A stretch of DNA of 64,000 nucleotides, from positions 23,944,598-24,008,597 of the forward strand of contig OZ023213.1 of the NCBI GenBank assembly GCA_963995525.1, read 5' to 3'. Made by a program: the position numbers and the translations under genes. Below are positions 19,311-31,669 of this stretch, in pieces (positions within the stretch are counted from its first letter, which is position 1; the number at the start of each line of letters is the position of its first letter). A model generated the notes under the pieces. That model had not been told where the DNA came from and made no database searches. It saw only the letters and a program-made list of their open reading frames with translations. The DNA is from Escarpia spicata (taxonomy: Eukaryota; Annelida; Polychaeta; Sabellida; Siboglinidae).

Positions 19311-19769
19311 AAATATTGTCATCATGTCATGACCTTGGATATACAACATGAAGTAATTCGCAACAGTGATTTTCCTAATACGTTTGTGCATTCGTAGACA
19401 TCCGTCCGTATCCTTAGGATGTGCTTTCTGTACGATTCTCTTGTTGGCATGTGCGCACGACACGTGAATCGTTTGCCCATGTGTGTGATCGATTCTTCGT
19501 GAATAGCTCGTCTGTTGCTTGTGTCTGTAAGCAAAACCCTTCTATTGGCGGGTAGGGGGCACAGTCTTTTGCAATTCATAGACATACACAATTATTTGTA
19601 ATGTTCCAATCTCTACAATGTTGACTCTTTCCAGCAGAACGAGCATTGTGGATTCCATAGTCGAAGTACGGTTGACGTAGTGCTCAGGTATCGGTGGCTG
19701 TGTGCCAAGGCGTAGAAATATCGCTTCGCAGTCGAGATTTTTCGCATAGACATGAGCTGAGCATTTGAT

Positions 19770-20412
19770 ACATCAGACGAGACAAGCTGATGGAGATACT
19801 TCCAACCGTCACTGAAGAGTTGGAAATTCGAATGATGAAATGATAGTAAACATATCACTCGCACCTTGCACTTCATTCCGTGGCACAGTGTGTCCAAACG
19901 CAATCTAGAGTTACGACAACGATCGTCAGTTACATGTGATATTAATGACTATGTAACAAAGAAGATTTTACCTCAATGAAGTTTTTTTTCTGGAGTAAAA
20001 TAAAATAATTACAGTTACGAACAGACTGTTATTATAATTAGATAAGCTTATTTTAACTTTGATTATAATTTAATTGCAATTATATGCGCTTCAATAAAAC
20101 ACGTCAATTCCTCTCATCTGTTAACGTTTCTCGAAAGCCACAAACAAATAGAGGTATATAATAAAACAATACGACTTCACACTTATCGCATGCAAGAGAA
20201 GATTTAGTATGATTGCTTAGTTATTTTAGCGCCATGACCACCCATAGCGCTAAGTTTGCGCGCCGTCGTTTGCATGAAGACGTCACGCTGCACTATCACC
20301 GCTTGCAGATGTCGGCAAACCGCAGGACCTGTCCTTGTTTGGCTGATAGAAACTCCTCAAATGTCGTCAAACATCTTCGAAGATTTACTCCGTCTCCACG
20401 GGCCGGAATGCT
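19770..20412 (-). repeat. Large inverted repeat, right arm
   Basis: Reverse complement of 18172-18811. Similarity stops just after CTCCACGGGCCGGAATGCT, so only the upstream end of the GC-rich ORF segment is included. Confidence 0.9.
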
Positions 20413-20514
20413 CGTGGAGACGGACGCAAAACCAACACCTACCGGCAGGCTTGCGACAACAATACCCCACGAAGCAGAAGCCTGAAATTAGAAGTATATA
20501 GTAATATGTCTGAA

Positions 20515-20960
20515 ATTAATGACCATGAGACAAGAGGAAGGTGGTGAATTTGAAATGGGAAAATGTTCCGTGGCCTGACACAAATACTTTGTGTCAGTTG
20601 TTTGTCTAAACATTTTGTGGAGTTTTTAACATCACCGCATTGCATGGATATTAAATTTTAGTTTCCACCTATACTGGAAACTGTAGACGAAATTAGCATG
20701 ACATTTAAAATAATTATATAAAAAATATACATTACTGTGCTCATGCTTTTTACGTCCGCTAGCACAGACACCGATGGAAGCTAGGACCAACGGCTTTTAG
20801 TGCCTCTTCCGAAAGACACAGGCAATGTGAGATGAACACCGCTCCCCACTGTGAAAACATTTCAGAAGATAACAATAATGTAAGGGAATTTTGGCATCAC
20901 GATGATAGGGAATCTTTGAGCAACTCCTGTAACGTTGTTAATACTTAACCGACGTTTATT
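20515..20960 (+). repeat. Dispersed repeat R, compact copy
   Basis: The left part (GTTCCGTGGCCTGACACAAA ... ACTGGAAACTGTAGACGAAA) and right part (ACCAACGGCTTTTAGTGCCT ... GATGAACACCGCTCCCCACT) sit next to each other here. Inverted copies of the two parts lie at 26790-27090 and 24340-24560, separated by mobile elements. Confidence 0.8.
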
Positions 20961-21099
20961 TTGTCGATTTCTCTAGAAGCAGGCTTTGATACTTACAACT
21001 CCACGGCCATTTGTTTCATTACGGACGACTAACGGTGCGCTAAATTACGATTGTACGCATTTGAACCGATACCTTATTTTCGAGTAGAGCTATATATAA

Positions 21100-21147
<48 letters not shown>

Positions 21148-21940
21148 CGTGTTTAGTTGTTTTCTTTATACAACTACCATAAGTAATGCAATATTGTTGG
21201 CAAGGCAATATCATATAAACAGTAAGGGATATATATTCTGTCAATACATGAAACAGATATTGGCAGGCATTACTCGATATAATTCGCCAATACATTGTAG
21301 GAATATAGAAATGACAATAAACAAGTGGTCTGTGGGGTACCTTACACTCTCCAGAACAACGATGCTGTTATTGTAATCAGTATCAGTACTGTTGGCATTG
21401 GCGCGAGGGTTTTACTTCAGGGCAGCAGTCTACTTTTAATATATTACAGCATGTCAGTCTAGCCCCCTCAGTTGGCAACACATCAAAGGCATCGGTTATT
21501 ACCAGTGTTCGAAATATACGCTAGCGGGTCGTCACTGAGCACCTACTTTGCCGTCGGGTCAGTAACTTTTCTGAGTTAATGGTCCGCGTGACTGCCTTCT
21601 ATTCCGGGGACATTGCGCCGTTTTACAGCAGTATACATCAGCTTGTCGTCAAAACTGGCCTCCAGAAGTCGCTGTTTACATAAAATAAACTGTAATAAAA
21701 ATGCGTTTTTACGCTCAGTATAGCCCAATTCCCTTTGTTGTGGAACGTGACGCTCACGAAACGCGCACGTTATAGTTACTTTTTTAATTGAATAAGCTCT
21801 TGAAACGAACGTACGGTAATTTACTCACTATCCAAATAGATTATGCTATTCGTATTTATTGGAAAAAGCCGCCAATGTTAAAATCTGCCTGGGAAACTGT
21901 TAGAAAAATGCCGTACACTCTGACAAGCGTCATCGACATT
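20961..21940. other. No gene; (TA)n at 21096-21144
   Basis: A TA-rich microsatellite (about 21096-21144) and otherwise unremarkable sequence. Confidence 0.5.
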
Positions 21941-21949
21941 TCCGTGAGA

Positions 21950-22480
21950 CCTGGCTGAAGGACAACGAAGCCTTTTGGCTTATCGAGAGTCCAATACTTT
22001 TTATTTACGTGTATCCCGCCCTTTAAGGTATGTGTCGATTTAAGTTTTAAACATATTCATGCTACTAGCACCAACGCAATCAGGAGATAATATGTTCCAT
22101 TCATTTACAGTCCTTTGTGAGAATGAGAACTTTCTTATATAATCTACACTGCTTCTAATGTAACTTGATGTCCTCTGGTCCTTCTATCTTTCTTAACTGA
22201 GAAAACAATATTTCTATCAATATTGTCATAACCATTCAATATTTTAAACACTTCTATCTGATCTCCTCTCAATTTCTTGGTCTCTAGTGTTGATAAATCA
22301 CATTTTTAGGCGTATTTCGTAACTAAGATCCCTCAGTTTTGGTATCATTTTAGTTGCTCTCCTCTGTACTCTTTCTAGCATATCTATGTCCTTCCTGCGA
22401 TATGGCCTCCACGCTTGAATACAATATTCTAAATGAGACCTAAATACTGTTTTGTACAGCGGTAATTGCTACTCTAACAA
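21950..22480 (-). mobile_element. CR1-like LINE 3' fragment
   Basis: Collinear with the larger copy at 58.6-59.2 kb: GCCTTTTGGCTTATCGAGAGTCCAA (start), CCATTCAATATTTTAAA, and TCTATGTCCTTCCTGCGATA (end of the shared part). It covers the end of the RT ORF and the 3'UTR. 5'-truncated, multiple stops. Confidence 0.8.
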
Positions 22481-22974
22481 TAGCTGTAACAACACAAAGG
22501 TGTACACGCTGTACTAATAGTATTCTTTGTAATATTGCCAATGCTAATAATATGCCTGGCAAACGTCCCGGAATTTCGAGAGTCTCCTTGATTCTGTGTG
22601 TATTTCCCGGTATTCCGGAATACAGGCAAATACCCCGAGCTTTTGCTTAAAATCTCCAACTGCATCACCTCCTGTCTTCGAGACAGCGAACCGGTGAATT
22701 TGCGACGAGAAGTCTCCAACACCCCTCGTCTTCTGGAGTCAAGATCCGAGACAGCTCGACAGTTGAGAGAAGCGTTTTGAATTGCTGATGAATCCCCCGG
22801 AATTAAATAAAAGTTGGCAAGTATGTAACAATGCTATTAATAATAATAATACCAAAAAACCACCGTCTGCAATCATCATTTTTCATAATTGTCACTGTCA
22901 ACATTTGCCGCCTTATGTTTCAGATTCTTGTACTTCTACGGGAGGGTAGCCAGCATTGAGTCAATTATATATGT

Positions 22975-23120
22975 ATACTCATTCATACAACTGAATGAAT
23001 TGGGGTAACGTAGAGTGAACGAACGTGCCCCCCGACACGGCAGCACAGGATTTGAACCCAGGTTCTCTCAGTCGAGAATCCGACGCTCTATGCACTGGGC
23101 TACTGAGCTCCGCAAATGGC
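22975..23120 (-). mobile_element. tRNA-derived SINE, 5' part
   Basis: The minus strand reads GGAGCTCAGTAGCCCAGTGCATAGAGCG (A-box-like) and GGTTCAAATCC (B box), as in a tRNA gene, followed by the same body as the longer copies at 33.5 and 41.2 kb. The 3' half is missing. Confidence 0.8.
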
Positions 23121-23257
23121 ATGTACTTGTTTTTCAATCACCTATGTTAGCGACTAACTCGTCCATACTGAGACCGATAGCGGCGACACCTCGCAACTCT
23201 CCCGGCGGCCAAAAGACGGGTAGACTCACTGTCAGACCTGGTACAGACACTGACCTG

Positions 23258-23404
23258 TACAATTGAACCTCGCTTTACGGTGACCTCAGTAATAGAATCA
23301 CCTCCCAATTAAGGTCAATCTAGTACAGCCCAAAATTATTTCCACAACAGTAAAACATAGGAAATTAGTTTTGCTAATAAGGTTACCTCGCTATTCAGGT
23401 AACT

Positions 23405-23405
<1 letters not shown>
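23258..23405 (+). mobile_element. pogo-like DNA transposon fragment
   Basis: Begins TGAACCTCGCTTTACGGTGACCTC, as in pogo/Tigger terminal repeats, and aligns with 43868-44030. The right end is replaced by the TGCC repeat. Confidence 0.65.
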
Positions 23406-23652
<247 letters not shown>

Positions 23653-23769
23653 ATGAATGCACATTCAATCTGCTGTCAGCGACACACGTGACACCAGTTC
23701 TCCCCAAAACAAGAGGAGTGATCTCTTCAGCTTCATGTCTTCTTCTCTTGCAGAAGCTGCACAACAGAC

Positions 23770-24031
23770 AACTCCTCTTCAAACGAACTTGCTAAATATT
23801 TAGCACTCCCAACTTTGCTTGGAGTCTGACCCCTTAGTTTTCTGGAAGCTGCACAGGGAAGAGTTTCCCACACTGACACGACTTGTACCAACCCATCTAA
23901 CGGTCCAGGCTAGCTCTCCACCAGTCGAGCGAATATTTAATGTCACGGGCAAAGTCTTTCACCCAGACAGATATAGGCTAACTGGTGAAAAGTTTGAACG
24001 GATCATGTTTGTGCGGTGCAACAAGAAATGA
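23770..24031 (+). mobile_element. hAT transposase C-terminal dimerisation domain, remnant
   Basis: Reads DPLVFWKLHREEFPTLTRLV, then SSPPVERIFNVTGKVFHPDR, then GEKFERIMFVRCNKK and stop. The 'DPL.fW......P.L..la......a.S...ER.FS..G.......R..L' pattern is the hAT family dimerisation domain at the end of the transposase. A preceding KYLALP block lies in another frame with a stop, so this is a pseudogene. Confidence 0.85.
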
Positions 24032-24339
24032 CTGTTGAGAGCTGAACATCTCAAGAGTTGACGCGAAATGCTTGTGTTTTATGTGTTGACTATTTGACTT
24101 AAATAAATAATGAATATATGCATAATACTGCTGCTTTTATGTTTTCATTGCTTTGACTTTCACCATTATGAAACATAAACGTAACGTTCAATGTACTTGA
24201 CTAAAATTTTCAAAGTACTTGGTACTTGTACTTGAGTTTTTCACAAAGTATTTGTACTTGCCTATATTTTTTTAGATGAGTACTTGTACTTGGAAAAATT
24301 GAAAGTACTTGTACTTGTATTCAAATACATTGTGCATCT

Positions 24340-24560
24340 AGTTGACCCATCCCTGGTAGTTGTATAAAGAAAACATCAAAACAACTAAGCTTAAAGCTTC
24401 CCTATCATTGTGGGGCCAACCGTCCCTTACATTATTTTGATCACAGTGGGGAGCGGTGTTCATCTCACATTTGCCTGTGTCTTTCGGAAGAGGCACTAAA
24501 AGCCGTTGGTCTCTTCCATCTGGTGTGTATGCTAGGGGAAGTAACAGACTGCACACGTGA
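24340..24560 (-). repeat. Dispersed repeat R, right part (separated copy)
   Basis: Reverse complement of 20755-20960 with small gaps. Confidence 0.8.
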
Positions 24561-24659
24561 TCTCTATCTCTAATCCACTAGATCCGGCTCCCAGCGACCG
24601 GAGTTGCTTGGTTTTCACAGGTTGTTGAACACCGTGTAGAATAGAACAGCATATCATGA

Positions 24660-24990
24660 CCGGCGATCTATCACTGCGGTCCTACAACAGCTACGCTGGC
24701 TCCCAGTGAGAAAGCGCATCGAGTACAAGTTACTCATGGTTGTACACACGACACTGAATGCAGGCACGCCAGTGTATCTCGCGTCACTGTTGCGTCGTCA
24801 CTCACCACGCAGGACCCTACGCTCTGGCGGTGGTCTGCTTCTGGATGTTCCACGCGTGAACCTAGAACGTTATGGTTGTCGGGCGTTTGCATGTGCTGGG
24901 CCGACAGTGTGGAACTCTCTGCCTCTGGAACTACGTGCGATTGGGAACACTAGGCAATTTGGAAAATTATTGAAGACATTTGTAATATAA
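24660..24990 (+). mobile_element. LINE ORF2 C-terminal end
   Basis: Reads ITAVLQQLRWLPVRKRIEYK, then TPVYLASLL, then FACAGPTVWNSLPLELRAIG and FGKLLKTFVI with a stop. These are the 'LHWLPV..RI.YK', 'aP.YL', 'aP.iWN.LP..lR' and 'FK..LKT.LF' motifs at the end of CR1/Jockey-group ORF2. 5'-truncated. Confidence 0.85.
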
Positions 24991-25156
24991 AGACTAAACT
25001 AATATAACCAGACATCATTTAACCTTTGTATTATTATAATTTTGTTGTAAGTCAGTGTTTATTCAACAACATTATTTATGCGTATAGTTTTAATTAATTT
25101 TAGTCTTATTTATCTTTAGTATCTAATCAAATTATTTAATGTATTTTGGCTTTTAT

Positions 25157-26739
25157 TTATGTATTTATTTTATTGAGTAGGTTCAGCTGTAACTTAAGGC
25201 AACTAGTCCAATTATACCTCAACTGGCTACAAAATTCTTTCAGCAAGGCAGCAAAATTTGCATTTTTTAAGACATTAGCGTTATAATCTCCGACCACTGT
25301 TATAAACGTGCTGTCACATTCGGCTAACAAATTGTGAAGTTTTGTTAAGCGATCAAGATATTCTTCCTCATTATCAGTTTTGTCATAAGGTAGATAAACA
25401 TTAAATGCATACATTTTCTTTGTGCCAGATACAATCTCGATACTAACAACCCAATCATAATCATATTTATGTGGAGTGATAAATTCATAATCTTTATTAT
25501 TCCAGAGAACAGCTACCCCTTCCCTCTTACGGCCTAATGTTAAACCCAGCGAATCATCATTGGGGGAGTTGGCTACCGCATAGTACCCCTTTCGCATGTT
25601 TTTTTTATCTCTTCCTCCTGCTGTTTAGCTAACCAAGTTTCCTGGAGGCAAATAATATCATAATCAGTGACTAGCTGTTCTACCTCTAATCTTTCATAAA
25701 ACTATTTGACCCTAATTTCAGCCCACGACAGTTATAGCTTACAAGCTTTACTAAGTGTTCGTTGAATGTATTTATCCTGCGTCCTCAGCTGAGTCATCAT
25801 TCAAGTAGTCGGCTGCTCTGGTGTTTGTGTGCATTTTCTCTGAAGGTTTGTACCATCGGACAAAGATACCCTCCGGCCATATTTTCCCATCTAGGAACAT
25901 CTTGGGGTCGTCGACTTCCGCTGACACATAACATGATCGGTAGTACTCTGGATATTTTGACTTGAGGAGCATACACGTCACATTGACAGTCAGCTTTCCA
26001 TCCAAGTATCGCTTCAAGTCATCTGCACTCTGGTCAGGAGAGAAGCGTGTGGCAAACATATTCGCTTTTCTTTTTCACTTCACAGCAGCGGTAATGCTAT
26101 CAACTTTCGCAGAGTTAATTATAGGATTTCTCTGCTTCTTCGTAGACATGACAGGACTCGACTGTTGATCACGTAGGTTAGATGCACTGTGACGTGTACT
26201 TGCCTTTTTGACAACGGTGCTCCGGTAACACTGTCCATCAGTCCCAGCATCAGTCTCTGTTGGTACTGGAGCAAGTACAATGTCAGCAGCCTTAGTCACA
26301 GCTAGCTCTACATTGGGCAGAACCACTTTCACTGGAGTGCATTAACAGGCTTTTTCTGAACCTGACGCCTCTGTTGTTGACATGCTGTTTCGGTTGTGTT
26401 TCCATCGGGGCAATCCTGAGCCCCCCTTCTCAAAATTTCACACTCAAGTTTGCGCACTCTTGAAGTTGTATCCTTACACACTTTTGTCAACGCCTCTGAC
26501 GTAGTCTGCTGGCATTTCATGCCACCCCTCAGCAGGAGGACTTCATCGGTGAGGCTCTCAATCTTCGTCAATAATACTGATACATCCAATAAGTCAAATG
26601 TGATAGGAGGAAGATTCCCCAAGTCCCTTGCAACAAAGCATAGGATGACATCAACTTGAGGGTCAAGCTCGTTCAAACAATACAGGTTTTTACAAGTTGG
26701 TGAAATACCGTGTAGAATAGAAGAGCATATCGTAAACAC
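25157..26739 (-). mobile_element. LINE 5' half: ORF1 and endonuclease
   Basis: In minus-strand order: ORF1 pieces (26739-26329, 26332-26075, 26059-25772), then ORF2 start and endonuclease (about 25760-25157). The ORF1 piece at 26059 reads RFSPDQSADDLKRYL, then PEYYRSCYVSA, then IWPEGIFVRWYKP, as in the C-terminal domain of LINE ORF1 proteins. The endonuclease shows LVSYNCRGLK (frame-broken at about 25690), LGRKREGVAVLWNNKDYEFI, FNVYLPYD and TVVGDYNANV. The reverse transcriptase is absent: the element stops inside the endonuclease near 25160. Frame breaks make it inactive. Confidence 0.75.
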
Positions 26740-26789
26740 GTATGTATATCACTATCTCTTGTGAAGTGGGTTATGCAAGAGCATTGGAA

Positions 26790-27090
26790 TGTTTATTTTT
26801 TTTTTATTATTTAAAAGTGTCATGCTAATTTCGTATACAGTTTCCAGTATAGATGGAAATAAAATATCCATGCAATTCGGTGATGTTATAAAATGCGGCT
26901 GAATGGAATCAGTGTATGTGCACAACCTGTTGTGTTTTGATACTGAACACAGGCAGGATTTGAACCTGCCACACACGACACTGGGACATATTTGCTATAA
27001 ACTTCATGACTCAACAAAATGGTTAGACAAATAACTCACACAAAGTATTTGGGTCAGGCCACGGAACATTTTTCCATTTCAAATTACTTA
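26790..27090 (-). repeat. Dispersed repeat R, left part (separated copy)
   Basis: Reverse complement of 20515-20730, with an extra segment of about 120 bases (26888-27009) that the compact copy lacks. Confidence 0.8.
26888..27009 (-). mobile_element. tRNA-like insertion in repeat R
   Basis: The minus strand contains GCAGG-TTCAAAT-CCTGC, a perfect 5-bp T-arm stem with a 7-base loop and an exact B box. No convincing anticodon arm or acceptor stem, so a SINE remnant is more likely than a tRNA gene. Confidence 0.45.
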
Positions 27091-30000
27091 TAATTTCACG
27101 TCAACTGTACGACACATATCCTCAGAAACACAGACATATTTTCAATATTATTCTATTCTACGACAGCTGGTTCCAAAGATATGATTGATCAAACCGGGGC
27201 GCCCACACAAATGTCACTTGTCTTTTGTGTTTTTCCACGTTTGGTATAATGTCACCAAAGGTTTTTCAATTCAGAACCTCGCCGCCATTTTTCTTTCTGG
27301 TTCAAATATTAAATAAATAGGTGTCAAGAACCATAGTTTGAAATAAATGAAAACAAATCACAGCCTGAAAAAATAGCACATTTTGCATGATATCCGTAAC
27401 GCGGTTTTTAGATAACCGGCAAGGTAACATACTCTACTATTAGCAGTCACTTAATACATCCTTAAAATTTACCATAATCTCACTCGCACTGCAAACAAAT
27501 AATTTGTTATCTTTAAATTGCATATATCTGTAGATGTTCAAACATCCTGTCCCTGTTTTAATGCAAATTTCGTGACGGACATCATGTTCAGATTTCCCTT
27601 AGCTTAGCCATATTAAACAAAACATGGACTTTACTACCTCTACAGATTGGTGTATCCATATTGTCTCACACGCAATGTGGTTTGATGTTGATTCCATGAG
27701 TTTGTACTTAGTTGCACTGTACATGCAAGCATTGCATAATGTCTTTCACATGCACAATTAACCGTGATGTCAATCACGAAAGCTGTTGTGATCACTTCCA
27801 TGTGCATATTTACACAAGTCTTCATATTTAGTGAGTGTATATTATCATTGCACGAGTTTTCCAGCATCATAACGTACCGACATGATCAGTTCAGCCCATT
27901 TGCTGCGTACATATATGAAGTGTGGAACAACATATGTTTTCTTTCCCTATGGTATGATTACCAAAATGATTGTGTAGATAAACTCGCATCAACCAATTAC
28001 TATGATTTTAAGAATACTACTTTATGTTTTATGTTTTTGTTATCAGTACTGGACTGCAAGATAAGAAAAACTGCCGGAAAAACTACATATTTCAATGAAT
28101 ACCATCGTCATAGAGATCGGTATTCCTGCAACAAGAAGTAGTGATCTATTGTGGAATTGGAGACTATGTGGCGGCACTACATGAAGATGAACGGTACTTG
28201 TACCAGTATAGACAATTTACCTGCTTTTATACCCTGGCAGTCACATACAGACGAAATGGTGGTGTGAACTTCGATTTTAATTAATCTTACATATTTATAT
28301 CTAGTAAAGTATGGTATTAAAACTTTGGCTATATGTTATGTCACATGGTAGATGAATTATAGCAATGCTGCTTTCGGGGCATCTTTAATTCATATTGCAT
28401 ATATACACGTAATGAAGTTATTGATTCTTTAGAATGGTACTAAAACTTTGGTAATATGTTATGTTACATGATGTGATGCAGTAAATTTATGTATACGATG
28501 CGTAAATAATATAACTAATATATTAGATGTATTCTGATATATGTAAATTCATGGATAGCTATGCTCTATGGCGGAATTGAGCAACTCCAAGATGGCGGAC
28601 AGAGTGCTAGTGCCGATTGATCTAGTTTCTAGTCTCTAGCTGTTTCCAGCACTCGGCAACGTTCTATTCACTGACTAGATTGTATATATTGTGGTTACAA
28701 TGTTATGACCTTATGAGGTCTCATTCAACTAACCAGCCTTTTTCAGAACATTATCGCCAAGCCGACCTTTCTATGCTGGCACTGAGGGTGGTCACTGCCA
28801 GGGTGCTTGTCGTCCTCAGTGGTTCTTTTACGTCCTAAATTGATCGATTGTATATTTTAGGTCAAGAATGTTATGACATTGTTATCATGCGTGCAACACT
28901 TAATTGTATCTAATTGCGATAACATGAAAATAGTATTACTATTACATGTATTCTGATCTATGCAGGTTCATAGATAGTCATGTTATTAGAATGGGTGACT
29001 CACAAGATGACGCACACAATATCGGCACCGGTTGTTTGTTTGAATAAATTGTTATCATGTGTGCAACACGTACGTCCGTATATATGCAATAACATAACAA
29101 TAAATACAATAGATAATAGTGTTTCATATACACATTATATGCATGATCAAGTGCATTAAATGCTACAACGATCCAGTGGCCCCGTACTAAAAGTATCATA
29201 ACAACTGTTCAAGTACAATACCGTAAATTACAGCATAGTACAGTAATGGTGGTGAATTGGAAACGGGGAGTGTTGAAGTGAGAACATATGTTTCTAATTA
29301 TAAATGATTACGTCTTAAGTTGCACGGTTGGCTATAACCAGTTTACTCCCCCGTGGTGCGTTTCGTTAATACATATTTCAACTATTACCTATAATTGTGT
29401 TGTAAGTAACGATACAATAAGATTTGTTTCTAATACTTTGATAATTGCATAATAACCTAATTAATCGAACACGCGTATGTATATCTGTATTGAGACTGAC
29501 AAGATGTTCAATAAACATCACAATAGTGCGTGTGTGTAAATCTGTCTGGCTGTCTGTGTGTATGTGTTTCTGTCTGAATGTCTGTTTCTGCGTCTGAACA
29601 ACTGTGCGTCTGATTTGTTCTTGATCTCGCGCATGTTGATATAAACAACACGACATCTACTAACCAACCTTCCACAGTATGTGTTTCTGCGCCAATCATC
29701 CGGGAAATGCAAACCCTGCCAGTCGTCTGTTTTGTTCGACTGTCTGGCGATGTTACAATATGCACGTTTAACTGGTACTGCTACACCCGAAGGACGTTGT
29801 TGTTTTGCACAAACGTGACAACTGCGCTCCTTCCACATTAGTACTGGCGGTTGTTTAACGCGGATTGGTCATCTTACGCTTTTACAAATTGCCAGGTGCA
29901 CTGACAGAAGCGCCCGCTCGGCAGGGTTTGTTACGTAATAGAAGCTATATTGGATAACTCCGTGTTGGCATGCGACCAGATCATGGTTGTTAGACACATT

Positions 30001-31514
30001 CACACGATGGGGTTTATCTTCGGAGACCGCTACGGTTGCCGAATTGGCCTAGACCTGATACATAAAAAACACAACAACAATTTTATATATTATATACAAG
30101 ACCCATACATGGCACTTTCACTATCAAAATGACGCAGGTTTCCATACAATGAACATTTCCTTTCAATTATAAAATGAACAACATATTGGATGTGTCCGAA
30201 AATGGCATTTTTTGTCAAACAACCTAATTATTCATAATGTTCTCAAAACCTGCACTTTTATTGGTGACAAAATACCTCAATGGAAAAGAAACATGCATGT
30301 TCCGAATACAGTACATCATCTTAATTGATAACGGAAATAACTTCCCAGCTTCGCTAAATGTTCAGTTTAACGACGTATTCACCAACATAAATTGTAACCC
30401 TAACTAATCCGTAAGTTTAATTAACATCGTTGCACGACTCAATAATTCCAGTTTCATGTTTCATTTGTGGCTTCTAGTTCAAGGTTCAAATTATTGAATC
30501 CAGAAAATAAGTGCTTAGATTTATTCCGAAAACAACAGTAACCTGATATCTAGCGATCGGTTATAATTATGTAAGTAATATATACATGTATAATTATGTT
30601 CTTCCACAATTAATTAAGCCCATCGTGTGTAGATACGCGCGTTATAGAGAGGGGGATTGGAAAAGGGGTTTCACATTTGTACGGATAAAATTATCAAGCA
30701 AATTTTAGATCCCGAAAAGATGAACCCGTCGCCTTTCTGCTAAGCACCATTTTGCATCAGCAGGAACATCAGTTACCTCAAACAACTGCTGGAGCAGAAC
30801 ACGAATCGAAATTCCATCATGAAATTCTGCATGGAAGTAAAATGCCTCACACTACTCTACTCAGGGAGCGCAAAAAGCCAGCTTCAGTGTTAATAGAACA
30901 AACAAAACAACAACATGTACACACCAACCTGAAACACATTCTATTAGCATTGCCAACAGTAAATGTCAAAAGGTTTGTGTCAATTCAAACACAATTAGTA
31001 GCAATATATACTACAACAAAGTTTAATGTCGGTTTATTTTGTGTGTGACATGTTTCAGTATAAGTTTAATGTTGAATAGTTGTTATAGTATAGTATTATC
31101 TGATAAAAGTGTATCCTTATTGAATTTGTTATTTCATAGTTGGCATGAGAGTCAATCATCGTTTCTACCCGAATCTGGGGTAAAGCCCCCAACCGGTAAC
31201 ATTGGCATGAGCTTAATAATCCAGTCCGTTGTGACGGGCCAATGCTGCCATGCACTTCACGGCGGCTGGATAATCGAAGCTATGTTGGGCCAAGCGAATG
31301 CTGCCACCTCACGGCGCCTGGATAATCGAGGCTAAACGAACATACATTGTATGCACATTCATAGAAATAGAATGCTACAAACAGCTTTTCAACGTGTTAC
31401 TGCATCCGAACAACTGCTGTCATGGGGTGTCACGTGAAGAAATATCACCATCAACAAGGAAGATGTTGAATTCTTGTTAAAACTAGGCTCATAAATTTAT
31501 AATTAACACCAGCA
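27091..31514. other. Intergenic region before P2X; diverged direct repeats, no gene
   Basis: Related blocks near 28300/28430 (GGTA(T/C)TAAAACTTTGG.(T/A)ATATGTTATGT) and 28490/28920 (ATGTATTCTGAT.TATG). A 51-bp duplication near 31237-31337 (CTGGATAATCGA(A/G)GCTA) lies 180-280 bases before the P2X start. ORFs at 27764-28141 and 30752-31048 are open but unrecognised. I see no defensible promoter motif. Confidence 0.45.
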
Positions 31515-31669
31515 ATGGGAGGAGCTGAAAAGGTTGTAAAGAGCGGCTTGAGTTCAACGCTGAGCTTCTTCTTCGAGTATGATACGCCAAAGATCGTGCA
31601 CATTAGTAGCAAGACAGTGGGCATCATTAACAGGCTCATCCAACTCGTAATTTTGGCTTACTTGATCGG
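31515..31669 (+). CDS. P2RX: P2X exon 1: N-terminus and start of TM1
   Basis: Starts at ATG in AGCAATGG context. It encodes residues 1-51 plus two bases of G52, including [10 protein letters not shown] and [13 protein letters not shown]. The donor GTACGTG (phase 2) is chosen because LIG then joins YVIVW of exon 2, as in other P2X. Confidence 0.92.

Noticed and set aside
18818..19463. ORFs of 120-166 codons on both strands over the decamer array
   Set aside because: A 10-bp repeat cycles through the three frames and is free of stops; this is not evidence of coding.
27764..28141. 125-codon plus-strand ORF
   Set aside because: Hydrophobic start but no recognisable domain, no splice context and AT-driven composition; could be chance.
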